A DNA stretch of 64,000 nucleotides from Psettodes erumei (GCA_016785225.1 JAFBJZ010000429.1:682001-746000); one strand, 5' to 3'; shown: positions 1 through 13,819, counted from the first letter of the stretch. Notes: generated from the letters alone by a model not told the origin. Translations and numbers: made by a program.

Positions 1-3000
1 AGTTTGTGCAAAGAAAAATTCTCTCAGCCCTCAAAGATTAAATTATTGATTCACAAAGAAACACAACACCAAGACATCTTAAAAGAAAAAAATTATGGCG
101 AAAGGAGAAAAATCCAAATTGGGCAGCTATTTCTCGCAATGTCAGATCGCAAAGTACTTACAAATAGACTAATACTTACTCCTGGTAAAGTAAAATGAAA
201 ATGGCAGGAGGCAGAACTGACCTGCACATTCACAGCAGAGCAGGTGGAGGCACTGATGGCCACTGATGAGGCTGATGTCTCCGCTGACTCCAGAGGTAAT
301 TGCAGCCTAATGCACACTTGTAAAGGTCTCATCAAGAGTGCAATCGACATAAGACATTAGCACTTCCCTGAATGCACCCTCAAATGCTCACATATTGTGT
401 TCATTTATTATTTGCCCCAACACTTCATTCTTCTTTGTAAGATTTTTTTAAGTGTCAAGCTTTCTATCATTGTTTGAGGAAATTCTAGCCAGCACTACTT
501 TCTCATACACGTGCCAATGTGCACCTGCTGTTTATAGAGCTGGATGTTTCTACATGTTACCAAGCTTTGCAAATTGCAGAAATATAAAAACAATTTTTAA
601 CTTCTTCTGTAATACTATGACTCTCAGTATGTATGAATAAAGGTAGGCAGTGAGTCACTTGATGATATGAAAATCTTCCAACATATTTGTCTAAGACACA
701 GTTGTGTTTGTTGTTGTCTGCAGTTCCTCACTCAGGTTCAGCATTGCTCTGTCAGTGTAGCCTGTGCTGAGGCTCTTTAATAATACAACAGCGTCTAGTG
801 TCACCCGCTGAAATAAACACCCCTCGAGCTAGCCCCACCCACGGAACTGCAGTTGGCATGATGTGAAAGCTTTTTCAGGGTGTCACTTGAAATTACAGCT
901 CTGAGCAGCTGACAGCTCAGAGGTGGTGTGGCATTTGATGTAAATGTTGTAGCTGTTAAGTAGCTCTGCTTAAATGAAGTAGAAAAAAACGCAAATTTCA
1001 AATAAACCAGGGCGCAGCGTGTGTTTTCACTTGAGCATGGAGACATATTAATAACACTGTACAGAAACCATGAAGAAAGTCCCAAAAGTTCCACTGACAC
1101 AAAACACTCTCAGGCCAGTTTAATGTATTTCAGTCAGATGCAGGCCTATTGTCCCATGGCACAATAGCAGGCTATTATATTAACAATGACTGTGAGAATG
1201 TGGTGACAGGAATATATGAGGGCTCAGCGCTTAGTGAAGCCTGGTATCTGGCCACAAATTGTTTTCAGAGCCGGACACAGGGTGGAAAGCAGGAGCGAGG
1301 CAGAGGCAAAAAATAAAAGACAGCAATAACACAGCAACACAGAAACACAAGCTATAATGGAACAGTGTGAGGGAAGCTTAAGGTGGGGTGTGAAAGATCA
1401 CTGGCTATAAGCACACAGGAGGGGGCACGAGCTGAACAGACCATAGAACGATTAACAAGTGAAACCTATTTTTCCACATAGTTGACACAGCGACCCCCAG
1501 ACTACTGCTCCTCTCCACCCACCCCCTCCGCTTGCAACCATCCAGGGAGAGGACGTGCTGCTGCAAAGTCCTGCGAGTCCTATGGGATTTCTTTGAAGCT
1601 AAACTGACAGAGAACGGAAGTGCTCTAGAAGGAAAAACAGAACAAATTGTTCTTAAGGAGGCTGGTAACATTTGGTGCGTGCTGCATAGCTACTCAGCAT
1701 CAGAACACAGCGCTTTCTGCTGTGTAGCGTCTGAGGCAGTGAGGCGGCGGGTGAGCACAAAGAGCTTGAGACAAAGCTCTGTCGAGGCAGGTGCAGCGGG
1801 GAGGAGGAAACCGAAGTCCTTTTCGGTCAATGCCTCCCAAACACCACCTCTATGATAAACTGATGCACTGCTGCAGAGTTTGTAACCTCTCCAAGAAAAT
1901 ACAGTATGTCACCTCCCTGAACTGAAAGAGTGTGGAGTAGCAACGCAAAGACTTATACAGTATATGCTGACTTTATTGTTATTGTTACAATGCTCCAAGT
2001 CTAAGCCAGCTAAGGGGTGCTTAAACCCATGGCATCTTTTTCCACAGTAGACACCAAGGCACCGGCATTGCCTCTACTCCTTGTATATTTTACATTCCTG
2101 AACTACTTTATATGACTAGTCTGTGCGGCAGCTCTGGCACATGCACTATTTCTACATATTTCTGTGTCTGTTCCATCTTTGAGTGCAAATACCTGTACAT
2201 ATTTGCACATCTGGTAGCATTCCTGTGCATATGCTGCCTCCATCTGTAATTTTGCATTTAGACACTCATGTGAATTGCACACACTCCTGCACTTAAGCAT
2301 GAAGGCACTGACCTTCAAACAGTTGAGTCATTTGATATTATGACTCCTTTCAAAACATTTTTAAGGGAGAGAAAATCAAAAGACAAATGGAAATGTAATG
2401 GCATTGCTAAACACCTCCCACTTCCTCTGAGATTTGTATCAACACCTCTGAGGCAATAAAACTGTGTCTCAAATAAAAAGTGATAGGGTACACACCCACG
2501 AGACACTCGCCACTGAAACAGACATACACCGATATGAAGGAATAGGGGCACATGGGCTGTGAAGACATGACACAAAAACTCAATTCCTTTCAGATGGAAG
2601 CCTGAGAGCTGGTAACGAACTATTCTGGCCTCACTCTGAGAAGAAACAGAGTCACCCTCAGGAACAATGCAAAGCTATGGCTGAGCATACTGTATGAATA
2701 CTGCATGGGTAGAGCCCAGGACCAGAGCATTGTGTACCAAAGAATCCTCTAATGGGCCACAAGGTTGTGTTCCGTTACACCACAGTCAATTCTATAAAAC
2801 TCTAAGGTCATGAGGGACAGTGTCTTCTTTCTATAAGTCAATACTGCACCAGATTTCGAATACACAAAGTATTTTTCAAAGTATGTTGTAAGAGATACAA
2901 AAAAAAGTCACATCAGGAGCAGAAAAGGTTCAAAGTGGTACTATGCCAGGAAAGTGGACATTCTTTGACAATTGTAAAGTTAAACTCATAAGCAATATAA

Positions 3001-4319
3001 TGGGCCTTTGCTTCAATGCACTCAAGGTTTTACCAATCGTGGCATTGTGGCTAACGTCACAATAGCAACGAGACAGATATAGCCATTTAACTGCAGAGGA
3101 GTTTGCTGAGTTTTCTGGCTCTTCTCTTCTTGTGTTACTGTTGGCATTCACATTGTCCCTTTATTGTCATTTGTTTCAGCAGTTTTGCGTTAGACGGGCA
3201 TTGGACGGGTAATCAGTGAACTGGCTGCCTACTCTCCTTTTCAAGTATATCCAGATTTAGAGAAAGTGTTGAAATGAGTCTCACACACTGAAGTTGATAC
3301 ACATAAATGTGCCGTACATCTCTTGAAGTTGTGGATGTTTACCTTGGAAAAAAAAACAACACATAACTGAATGCACAATGCATTTGGATAATTAACCAAT
3401 GGCAGAAGAATGTAAGCCACTTGTTCAGCAAGTGTTGTGACAGCGACGGGGAACGATATGAAAGCTTCTATAGGTATCGCCATGATTAATAAAACGACAG
3501 GCCAGCGCAGCTTGAAAATTAATAAGGCTGTCAACAGCTATAAACTCAATGCTAATGTGCATGCCGCCGCATAATTCTAAAACAACTGATTAACATGTTT
3601 GCTATCAGTCTTGGCTCAGAGAGCTGACACATTGCTCAAGTTTAACAGTAAACTGGGGGTGTTTTTGTGCTGCTGGCTCAGGGACTGCCCTTGTTGAAGA
3701 ATGGTCAAATATGCCATTATGTGCAGTTCGGGACCTGTGATTTCATGGTAATCAAAGGAGGTGTAACACTGCTCTTAATTTACACCTTGCTCCTCATTAT
3801 GTAGATAGTCAACAAATTGATAGACTTTTCTGTCAGGTTCCTGTTTTTCCTCCTTTGTCTCCCCTTGAGGTGAATCCACATTGCTTCGTGTTTATCCAAG
3901 GAAACAAGGCAAAAGTGAGATATGAGGGAACAAGTGAAATGGGTTACGCCATGCAGGTCGGCCATTGTCTGCTACAAACTATTTATTTTATCCCCTGACA
4001 CAGATATCATCCTACAGGAAAGTTTGCCACAGCAATTGTTCCAGAAAGTGCAACGTTCTGTACCCGCAGGGTATATGAGAGGGTGGCCAAAATGATCCCA
4101 TTTTCTTGCACAACTAGTGAACAGCAGTAACAGCTCCCTTTGGGAGCCAGGGGTGTAAGGGAGGTAAAAAAAAAAGAAGAGGCTTATCAGGCATGAGGAC
4201 CCCAAACCAGCTCTAAGTCACATTCAGTTGCTTTAATGATGTACAATCAGACAGAGAGAGAGGGCAATGCAGGAAGTACTGTAACTAGAATAACAGAATT
4301 ATCTCCTGACTTGTTTCAT

Positions 4320-4344
4320 GGGGGTGGGGGTGGGGTTCTTGGGG
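4320..4344 (+). other. G-quadruplex-type G-run cluster
   Basis: Four runs of at least four G are separated by loops of 1, 1 and 5 bases on the plus strand. This fits the standard G4 pattern G(3+)N(1-7) repeated four times. No gene is seen on either side to assign a role. Confidence 0.6.
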
Positions 4345-4599
4345 CATTCATGGTCGCCGTGTTGGAGCTCTGTCTGGGTCCAGTTGTAAGATAATAGTGT
4401 TAATTTCGATAAGAATAGAGGGGAAGAATTGTGAGAGTAGGAGGCCATTAATGTAATCTTGCGTGGGATTAATTCAAGAGTGCAGCGGGAGTGGTATGAG
4501 GGCCAGTGTGGCGTTGATTCACAAAGCGTCCCCCTCCTAATCAGTGGTTTAAAATGTTGAGTGTAATTAAAGACACTCTGCCTGAGACACCAAGCCCGA

Positions 4600-4735
4600 C
4601 TATTTGCTTATTACTCAATCAGAAATAGTTTTCATGATCTGCTTGTTTTGAAGTTGTTGCCTTATGTGAAGTACTTTGTAACGTGGATTTAGAAGAGCGT
4701 TGTATAAATAAAGATTGATATCATTGTTATTATCA
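4600..4735 (+). mobile_element. 3' tail of an L2/CR1-type LINE or a LINE-tailed SINE (relic)
   Basis: The segment reads through a 'gtactttgtaac' block, then 'gcgttgtataaataaag', then a short ATT-rich end. This is the layout I know from the 3' ends of L2-like elements in fish (a core ending in 'ctatataaataaa' followed by ATT repeats). No coding part of the element is preserved next to it. The family call is from memory of the pattern and the borders are approximate. Confidence 0.5.
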
Positions 4736-5051
4736 AGGGGGTTACATTAGCGAGAGAGCATCCTCAACTTGACAGGGGACAAACATGAGTAGGCGCTTGT
4801 TGCTAAGCCACATATAATATCAACCGCATTACACATCATACCCCGAGCTTACCTCCTGTGCTTACTTACATAATCACTTGAACATCTTGTTTTGATTCTG
4901 ATCATTATCAATCTTCCGAGCTAAGCTAAAATAAAGAAACTAAAATTAGAATAAAAGGATAATAATAAAGACACATCCTGAAGCCAATTATCCAGTGTTA
5001 CCTCTCACTCTATATGCTACTCACCTCCATTTTTTTCTCCTTTTTTTGCAG

Positions 5052-8000
5052 AGTTGCAGTTCTCATGGATCGTCTGTGAAGGGCGGCAGTGTGGCACCAG
5101 GCGCATCGTTGGTAACCCCACCTATCCTCAGCAGAGCGTTGTCCAAAGGGAAACGCTTCAGGTGAAAATGTGACATCCTCTTATTTTCAGCCCCGTTCCA
5201 CACGGTATCTTTCACTCAGCCGATACCCAGATATAAAAGGCAGCCAAGTGAGAAATTTAATCATCCTGCAATACGGTAGAAAATATAGACCTCCAAATAA
5301 TAAACAGATCATTTGTAATATTCTTAGAAAGATTTATGGTGATTATAAGAGGGAGCAGATATGTTAATATACAGTATATCTGGGATACATTGCCAGCACA
5401 ATAAGCTTTGCCTGTGTGCATATCCTTTATCAGATTCAGGTGTTTTATAGGAGAATTGTTGGTTTAGCTGCTTTCATTAAATGAAAAGCAGAGTCTCATT
5501 GGTAAAGTAGATGACTTTATTTACATGGCATGTCCAGGACATTGTGCAAAGTGATTAAATATGTACTCAGGCAGATTCTGGAACGACTGTGTGCACACTG
5601 ATACGGGGAAGAGCATATGGGGTAGAGGAGACTTCTTCTGAGGAGCAGATTTTAATGTCTAGAGTTAAAACACCGATTTCCATCACCCTCCTTTCTTGCC
5701 ATCCTTCAAATGACATAAGATTCATCAAAATTAACAGCATTTCTACTACAAGGGATGTCAGATGCTGCCGTGCTTTGTGATCACAGCAGTCAAGTATCAA
5801 ATGCTGCCCTTTCAAACCCTCAGAAGAACACAGGGATGTGGGTATCAAGCGGATGACAGGGGCTCTATATTTGACAATTAATGACAGTCAGCCACACGAT
5901 GTGCAAGAACTAATTACACAAAAGTTTGTTTCCCTTAGCACCTGACTAAGTGCTGGTAAATGTTGACACCTCACTTCATGTTGAAGCAACTCTGGATAAG
6001 AGAACTGTAACTGTAAGAGAACACACTGTGCAGACTCTCCTCCCAGTGACAGCACATGGTACAGAATGTTCAGTGATTAGAGGCAGCTATGTTTTGGGAG
6101 ATACTGTGTATACATGCAGAAGGAGCTTTTAGATATTTGGTTGACTATGATGACAACATCTGTGAAAACCCCACTGAGGCAACAGTTGTGTTTTAATGGA
6201 CCAGCGCTGTGTCACAGAGGTTGGCATGTGCTGGCTTGCAGGGATGGCAGCACAAGTGCCTCATGGAGGACAGCTGACAGTCAATCATGTATTCAGTTTG
6301 TTCTCAGAGTCTCAGAGAACAGGAGGAGGCAGGGGGGACGAGACTGTGATGAATGACGTTGAGAAGCTTTCAGCTATTGACCTGAGAAACTAGACCACAT
6401 TGTAAGCTATCAAGAGAAATGCCCCATAAAAGCCAAGTCCATGTCAATATGGCCCATCAATATTGCTGCAAAAGGTTACCTGTGCATCATTGACTTTATC
6501 ACTGGGCATGAGCATGTGCAGATTGATTCACCTGCTTGAACGCAGACAACATCTGTTGAAGTGGAATTTTCGCTGGCAGTGTAGACGTCACATAAATCAC
6601 TGAACATACTGTATATGGAGAAAAATGTAGCCTTTAACCAACAGGAGTTGGTTACAGTTGGAGTCTACAGTCACACGAGCAACACTGGGCGCGTTCACAC
6701 CGCAGGAACTAATCCCTGGTAGTTTAAGCGTAACAGGAACGCCCCCGTAATCAGCAGTTCTCGGGTGCTGTGTCCCCACAGTGGTACAAGAATCAGTCCA
6801 TCCATCCAGAAACTTCAGCCTGGACTAAAGTGGCAGGCCAGTCGACAGACCAACATTGCCATCCATAGAGTCGAAGTCAACCCCTACACCGTGTTGCATA
6901 ATACTGTACACTGCACACAAATCAGTCATTTAAAACCAATGACTTCCAATTTTGATACATTCTGAATGAACCATCCAGCTCAGCTGATTTTCTTTTCTGT
7001 TCTCCAACATACAGTATTTCTAAATGCTTTGCCAGCAAAACCGGATGGAAATAACACTTTCCAAGTCAATGTGTAATCATCAAACTGCCCGTGGTCAATC
7101 ACTGTTTTCATTTGTGCTGTTGTGGAATTTGATCAATCACTGATACTCCTTTGTCACAACTGGATTATTCTGAGAAAGCTGTGGCACTGTCAATAAACTC
7201 AGTGAGCATATTTTTTTTTCACATGCTGAGATGGAAACATACTCTGTATCCACATCAGAAGTGTTATGTGGATGTATTTTGTTTGGCTCTGTGGAGAAGG
7301 GTGTTTACTGATCATGTGACGGTATGGCACCCCCTCAGTCTCCCAGTCTTTCCTGTCTCCCTCTCGGTAATGTACAGTAAAAGTATGAAAAGACAGGGCC
7401 TGTTTCAGATATGTGCTTGATTGCTCTCCTAGCCAGGCTTTTACCCATGTAACATCAGCAGGCTGTACATTTTAATTTTGGCAAACTGTAGAGATAAGCA
7501 GCTGCCTCTCAGTTTTAGACCTTTAACATTTAACATTCATTAGCTACAATGGCCTGGTGATTTTGACCAGAGAAACACATTTTGAATGTTCCAGCCTTCA
7601 GTTAATCCTAATTAAAAAGAAATCAGCATGCTAATAGGCAACAAAACTGACATAATTCAGCTTTATTCATATCAACTACAACATCAGTCGATACAAAAGC
7701 GAATGCTGGCAAAGATTAGAGTCAACATTAGCCATGCCTATTGTTCCACTGCCATGGACATTTCAAAATTATTATATTTTTTGCACAGTGTTCCATGCAG
7801 CTGTCAATTAATAAGTGAATGTCTACTGGACTATTTATTTTATTGCATGAATTTAAATGAATAAGGGAGATCAGTTTCAGGACAAGCTAAGTTTGGATAT
7901 CTTGATTACTATTTAAACAGCAAACAGTCCACCACTTTACTCAGACAGAGCCAAGAGCCAAAATCAAGCTGGGAGAAGGTTTTGTCATTGATTTGTGTTT

Positions 8001-11000
8001 AGTGCTTCAATACAAACACATTTTTCACCCAGCAGTATATGTCAAGAAGTTGTTTTTGTGGTTCACTTTAACCAACACAAGCAAAGTGACCTATTGCTCG
8101 CAGAAGAAACTGAAACACGGGAGCCCCCCCCAAAAAAATAAATATATATTCAAATGACCTGGAAATAATTTATGTCTGTATTTCATGCGTGCTGTGGGAG
8201 TCATTTGTTCTTTCTATGATATACTCACACAGCAGCTTGCAATATAGTGGAGTATAACTTTGATTCACATTTGATGTCATTGCTTTATTACTGCAGACGT
8301 GCAGGGATCTGCTTTGAAATCGACCACCTAGTGCCCGCGCAACAATTTAAAGGAGGGAGGGGCAGCACTGCTCTCAAAGACTGCCGCTTCGATCATTAAC
8401 TGCAGCAAGATGCCAATATACAGTGTTGAATTTGATGTCAGTATATGAAATATTCCCTTGTATAGTATATTCCAATATAGAGTCAAGCACAAATAAACAT
8501 TTTAGCATTGAGTGTTTTACATATGTTCCAGAAATAGCTGTGCAAGCTTTGTGGCTCTGTGGGTGGCAGTGGCAGTCGGTTAGTCCACCTCTCTGGCCCT
8601 CATGTTGACAGCTATTGGATGGATTGCTGTTGCATATATGCAAGGTCCCTCGAGGATAAATCCTAATGCAGCAGGTCACTAAGTTTTCACTTATTCTGGG
8701 AAATATTTATCAACATCTACGAGAAATACTTCTCAACAAATATTTAAAAAAACGTGACTCTCTTGATTCCCTGACTTTTAATCCAGTATTTCATTGGGAC
8801 AGAATAAGATGTGCCTAAGTACAATCTCACAGAGCTGCTGTTTGGACACAGTCTTATTCTCTAACAATTGCTCCTCTTATGTCTTTGATTGAGCCAGGAC
8901 GAATGATTTGATGTTTATGTAAATTGCATTGCTCACTGGTAAATTACTGTTCTTACAGTCGTGTGTCAGATACCCCAGTCTGATGCTTAGACTTCAGTAA
9001 CAAGTTAATTTATGCAAAGTCTCAATTGAACGTGGAATATGATGGGTGTTTTTTCCCCCACTCAAACATCAGACAGAAAGGTCAGACCGTTTTACATCAA
9101 TGAACACAGAAGATGAGATCAGATTTGATACAATCAACGAATTAGAGAGTGCCGTTTCGATTAATGCAGCTTTTGTGAAATAGTGTGTTAAATCAGTGAT
9201 ATTTATCCTCTTGATTTGGTTCCCCTCTTGTTGCAGGAGTAGTTCCCTTTCACTTAGCCCTGCCCAACAACGGAAGGAGACTACCTATTTCAGGACACCA
9301 CCCATTTCCAGAGGGAAACACAAAATATCGACAAATCTCATGGATGGGTCCCGAGTGGTTGGACATGCTTACAAACACTTGCAAGAGGATGAGTCTGCAG
9401 ACATGGAGTCGATGAGAAGGTGAGACCTGCTCTGTCTTCTTGTTGAGTTTTGGCGCATTTTGTGTGATTCCTCAAGGAGGAAATTCTCTTCGTCTCCCTC
9501 CATGCTGAGGTCAAACAGCCGGTTCAGCGATGCAGACCCCTGCACTAACTGAGGTTAAGTTGGAGTGGCAGAGGGATAATTTTGGGAGAAATGAGTTTTT
9601 GACTGAAATGCTCTCAGTTCAAACCCGTGAACCAGCTTATGAAATCTGATCCCAGGAAATAAATGAGATCTGCTGTGCCCTCCTTCAACTGGGACTGTCA
9701 CAATTAATTTGGAGAACGCACTTGATCCCCACCGCTCAACAGTATCACGGTACTGGAGAAGTCCAAGATATGAGCCTGTGTGTAATCCTCCCTGCACTTG
9801 CCACTGGGCCACTGCTGTGAATGAAAATCATTTTATCTGCATGGTTTTATCACAGTTTAAAAAAAGTGTGCCAAAAGCTAGCAGATTTCCAGAATGGTGT
9901 GATTTTTTTTCTAGCTTAATTGAAAGCTTTGTGGTTCAAACGTCCAAAGAAATTATTAAATTTTTTTTCTTCCATTTACAAGCTGAATATGGAGACACGC
10001 TGGGTGACTGCAGCCTTCTAGAACAAGACTACAAATTGCAAAAGGATTAATTTCATTTTGAATTCTCCTCGTGCTCATCCTGATGTCAAGTAAGGACAGC
10101 AAGATGCCCTATTTTCATGGCTATCATGAGTGAAGCGCAGCTACTGGCGCTGTTTCAGAAGGCTTTAAAGGCAGGAGAGACTTTTGGCAGAGCCACATCT
10201 CACCACTTGGCTATCTGGGGGCTTAAAATAACTTACATTTTAAAAGAACAGTCTGACGATCTTTACTGGCACGGGCTCAGAAAAGGTAGCCTGATAAGAA
10301 ACCCTCCCTGATGCATTTTCCATTCGAGAGGAGATGTTTTATTTTGTGTATGTCTTTTCAAAAAGGGAAAAGATTATCCACGTAGATTTTGTATTATTTG
10401 GCATTTGTCAAAGATTTGTAGATCATAAATAAGCTTCCAAAGATGGAAAATATTTTTCTTACTTCATTGAGCTGCTTGTTTTCCCTCTGTGGAATTATGC
10501 ACAACGCCAAGCAGCTCCCACTGACATTTCCTCTTCAACAGGTAACACTGAAGACATCGAATTATATTAGGTTTTATTTACAAATGCAGAAGAGAGAGCC
10601 TGAGTAAGAGAGTCCTGTTTAGCATATGACTCAGAAACAGCCTCATTTGCTGTCGGCGTGTGCAGCGTGAGTGATGGCACTGTTATCAGAAACGTCTGTC
10701 ATTAAAGCGGTCGCATCCCTCGTACATTCCACACACGTAAAAGTGCCGAGCAATGTTCCTATTAGCGCGCCAAACCTGACGGAGCGCTACAGTGACTTGC
10801 AAGATACACTGCGTGCTGCCAAACTCTTTATGTGACCTATTTCCATAATTTACTCTTTTTTTTTCTTTTCTTTTTTTAAACAAAGCTCCATGTAGCTCAG
10901 CAGTTCTCTCAAATGGTTGCATAGAGAGAGATCCTCCAGGATCATAACGGTTTCCTTCATCAGACATACACACACACAAGCACAAAATAACCAGCAAACT

Positions 11001-13357
11001 CATAAAGACAGTAATGAGGAATCTTTTTTTTTTAATCACAAAAGGCAAAATCTGTGAGCTACAGGCAATTAAATCAAACACAGCTTTTTCAAGTGTTTAG
11101 GAGAGGAGCTGAAATGAGACAGCTTCTCGTCTTCTTGGGGAGAAGATTGCATTTGTACAGTTAAAGTGTTTAGATCTTATTAGCTATTGATGATTCCGTC
11201 GCAGATCCATCAGTGGAATATGGCTTTCATTGGCCTTCAGGAGGCTGAAATGACCTATTTCTCGACTTACCAGCCGTGCAACACCAAACTACCAAGCTTA
11301 CAGCCCTCCTCCTCCTCCTCCTCTTCTTCCTCTGGCCCCCACCTCTCCCTTGTTGCCATGGATACACCCTCTCGTCTCTGGAAATGAGAAATGGGAGGTG
11401 GAAAGGAGGGTGAGAGAACGCGAGACGGAAAGTGAGGAAAGAAGGAAGATTGTGCTGAGATGATGAGAGCGCAGCAACGGAAAGATGGAGGAGCAGAGTG
11501 TCGTCTGGTAGAAAGTGTAAAAAAGAAAAAAGAGTCGAGGACAGCAAACAAACACGAGAATACTCTTCCATGTTCTCCATTTTGCAACAACAAATCCGAA
11601 CTGAGTGTTGTCAGTTTAATTATCCACTGTCAAAACATATATTTACCCATCGCAGATAAGGACAGAATTGAAGGCAAATTTGCTATGGGAGTTATTTTTA
11701 GATATGTTTTGTTGTGGCGGATTTACCTCCAGCTTGCATTCGCCCTTCTATTATCGAGGGAGGAGTGGGAAAATAATTCAATTATTTAAACTTGGTTATG
11801 CTACAAACAGTCTCTGAAAGCCGACAATAACGCTGACTGTCTCCTGAGGCTGCGACGGTTGTGATTGTAAATGTGAATTGAGTCCTCGGAAACAATATCA
11901 ACTCGTGCACATCCAACATATATACCGACTTATATCTGCTTGACTCTGAATGAGTCTCCTGCTCTGCTGTATTGTTTTTTATACTGAACACAAATGCGTT
12001 CAAAGCACGATTGCATGGATGCATTATCATGCGAACGCACGAGCCGAGATTCTCACTCCCACAAACATGCCCACATTCACCCCCAAATGTCACATCATAA
12101 GCCTGTCAGATGAGGCTTGTTATGTGAGACAGTGTAACGACTCTCACTCCAAACATTAAAATTACAACACATGTAAAGCAGTCCGAGGAGGCGATGTATA
12201 ATTTTGCCACAAGCTCACCCAGGCAAGGGTCAGGAATCCAGCAGCTGTGTTGCTAAAGCCTTAAATCTCTGATAAGGCAGTCACGAGAGTAGGGATTTTT
12301 CTGTTAAACATTCATGCTGAAACAATACAGGCTGAGGATTACAAATAATTACACAAAGATTATGAAAGAACAATACCTAAATAAGAATAATTTTGTTGGC
12401 GCAAGATGATTTTTTTTCATCTGTACAGTTGAAATGAAATGGTGAAGGGCACAAGAGGAATGGCAGATCCGTCTCCATGTTCTATATTACTCGCTCTCTT
12501 TTATTTCTCTTAGGATACAAGTGTCTCGGACAAAAAAGGTCACACTAAATCACTTGGCCTCCAATTCTCACTCTGCCATTTCTATTCTTTCTTCTGCCTA
12601 AAGGTGTGATTCTGCCAGCGGAAGGGTCGGTGCCCTCCTCAGTAGGACCTCACGCTCTCACTTCGCAGCCAGAAAGGGATGGACCGAGGTGCCCTGCACC
12701 CGCCTGGATAAGGGATCAGCCTTCCTGCCGCCTTCCCTGCGCACCCGCTCTGTGCCCATCATCCCCTCTCTCCAAGCAAGTGACCTCGAAGCAGCGCGTG
12801 CGGACATGAATGAGCAGAACCAAAGGGGTCTCCTCAAGTGGCACCCCATGGTGCCTGGAAAGACAGCGGTGCCCGTTACCAATCCTCCACCTCCCCACTG
12901 CGAGACTGTGGGGCTGGCGCATGGTGTCATGCCCGGCAGTGTTAGCCCTCCTGCCACCGCCCCTGCTCCAGTGGGCTCGGAGCAGAATCCCAGCTCCACA
13001 CAAACATCCTGCTCTATTGAAATTACAGTGGAACCCGCACAGGAATTAAAACAGAGAAGTCTGTCTAGCTCCGTTAAAACGTCTGAGTCTCACAGTGAGG
13101 TCCAACGCAGTGGCACAAACACTCTTGAGACCGGGGCCGTGCGGGAGTCAGACCGGAAAAGTGTCCAATACTCAGCCAGACTTCTGCACACAGGCAGTGG
13201 GACCAGAGGTCTGAAGGCAGTAGGCCAAAGAGAAGCCCAGGGACAGTGCCAAGGTCAGACATCCCTCGTGTACGGAGGCGCAAACTGCTCCTTGGCCACC
13301 AGAGAACCCAGCTGCAAAGGAACTGGAAAGGCTTCCTCTAAACCCGCTGCAAGCTGA
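5052..13357 (+). CDS. 3' part of an unidentified Ser/Pro-rich protein gene (three exons, 348 aa)
   Basis: Three exons are visible: 5,052-5,161, 9,237-9,419 and 12,604-13,357 (stop TGA). Each has a clean AG acceptor and GT donor. Both introns are phase 2, and joining the exons keeps one open frame of 349 codons (1,047 bp) including the stop. Exon 1 starts after a T-rich tract and reads SCSSHGSSVKGG onward. The next runs from RSSSLSLSPAQQ to DMESM, and the last from CDSASGRVGALLSRTS to KASSKPAAS. The product is rich in Ser, Thr, Pro, Arg and Lys, with NPPPPH and SVSPPATAPAP stretches. I see no transmembrane segment or known domain, so it looks like a disordered C-terminal tail. The 5' part lies outside the window or in exons I cannot recognise. 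I do not recognise the family and assign no function. The exon structure is well supported; the identity is open. Confidence 0.7.
5162..9236 (+). other. intron of the unidentified gene
   Basis: This phase-2 intron begins GTGAAA and ends with a T/C-rich tract and TTGCAG. It contains no open frame with coding character. A possible reverse-oriented CTCF-like core is at 8,323-8,335. Nothing else can be supported. Confidence 0.55.
9420..12603 (+). other. intron of the unidentified gene, with a CTT/CCT tract
   Basis: This phase-2 intron begins GTGAGA and ends CTAAAG. It carries a CCT trinucleotide tract near 11,305-11,328 that produces several overlapping low-complexity minus-strand frames, which are not genes. 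No further exon is recognised. Confidence 0.5.
11305..11328. repeat. (CCT)n trinucleotide microsatellite
   Basis: About seven CCT units in a row pass into CTT/CCT-like sequence. The reverse strand reads (AGG)n, which encodes artefactual poly-Glu, poly-Arg or poly-Gly frames. Confidence 0.85.
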
Positions 13358-13737
13358 TTGGATTAACTCTGCAAAGCTTCAAAGACACTGTTTCCAATAA
13401 CTGCATACCTTTGCTGGTGGCACAGGACGATTAGCAGGTGGGACCATCTGCGTGGCCACACGGACCAATAACAGATGGCCCCTGATTTTGAGGGAACATG
13501 AACAGATTGAACTGCAGAGGGACAAAACACCGACACAACAAAAGACATAAAATTATAAAGGAAAAGAGACAAACAAACACACATTGTGAATAAATGTGAC
13601 TCTATAAGGAAAACAAAACCGTGACTTGAGTGGGAGCTTGACTTAAACAGTGTATTGAAAAAAAAATGCCACTATTTAAAAGGAGCTTCTACTTAGAAAC
13701 CAAAATAGTGTGTCATCTCTATGTTGTTTCTCTAATG

Positions 13738-13800
13738 TAAAGAAATGAAATTATATATGTCATATAATATATGTCATATAGACGTATATATATTTGACAT
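13738..13800. repeat. AT-rich imperfect palindromic tract
   Basis: 'ATATATGTCATATA'-type units are repeated and partly self-complementary. The tract lies inside the putative 3' UTR of the upstream gene. Confidence 0.5.
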
Positions 13801-13813
13801 ACAATTGTGACAA

Positions 13814-13819
13814 AATAAA
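13814..13819 (+). promoter_or_regulatory. poly(A) signal of the unidentified gene
   Basis: AATAAA lies about 457 bases after the stop at 13,357. The AT-rich run between them would be the 3' UTR. An earlier AATAAA-containing stretch near 13,588 is an alternative signal. Confidence 0.5.

Larger units (their letters stand above)
1..5051. other. non-coding DNA upstream of the first recognisable exon
   Basis: I find no convincing exon here. It is probably intron or upstream DNA of the plus-strand gene whose exons start at 5,052. One weak exon candidate at about 200-295 is discussed under rejected items. Listed separately are a LINE-like tail near 4,600-4,735 and a G-rich quadruplex-type motif at 4,320-4,344. 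The rest is AT-rich single-copy-looking sequence in which all open frames are short. Confidence 0.5.

Noticed and set aside
200..295. Possible exon encoding FTAEQVEALMATDEADVSADS with a GTAATT donor
   Set aside because: The acceptor side lacks a pyrimidine tract, and the exit phase (1) does not fit the phase-0 entry of the exon at 5,052, so at least one more unseen exon would be needed.
10117..10314. Plus-strand open frame of 64 residues starting MAIMSEAQLLALFQKALKAG
   Set aside because: It has no splice sites or matching neighbours and sits in an intron of the unidentified gene. Amino-acid look alone is not enough.
11227..11593. Three overlapping minus-strand open frames rich in Glu, Arg or Gly
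   Set aside because: They come from translating the (AGG)n strand of the CCT microsatellite.
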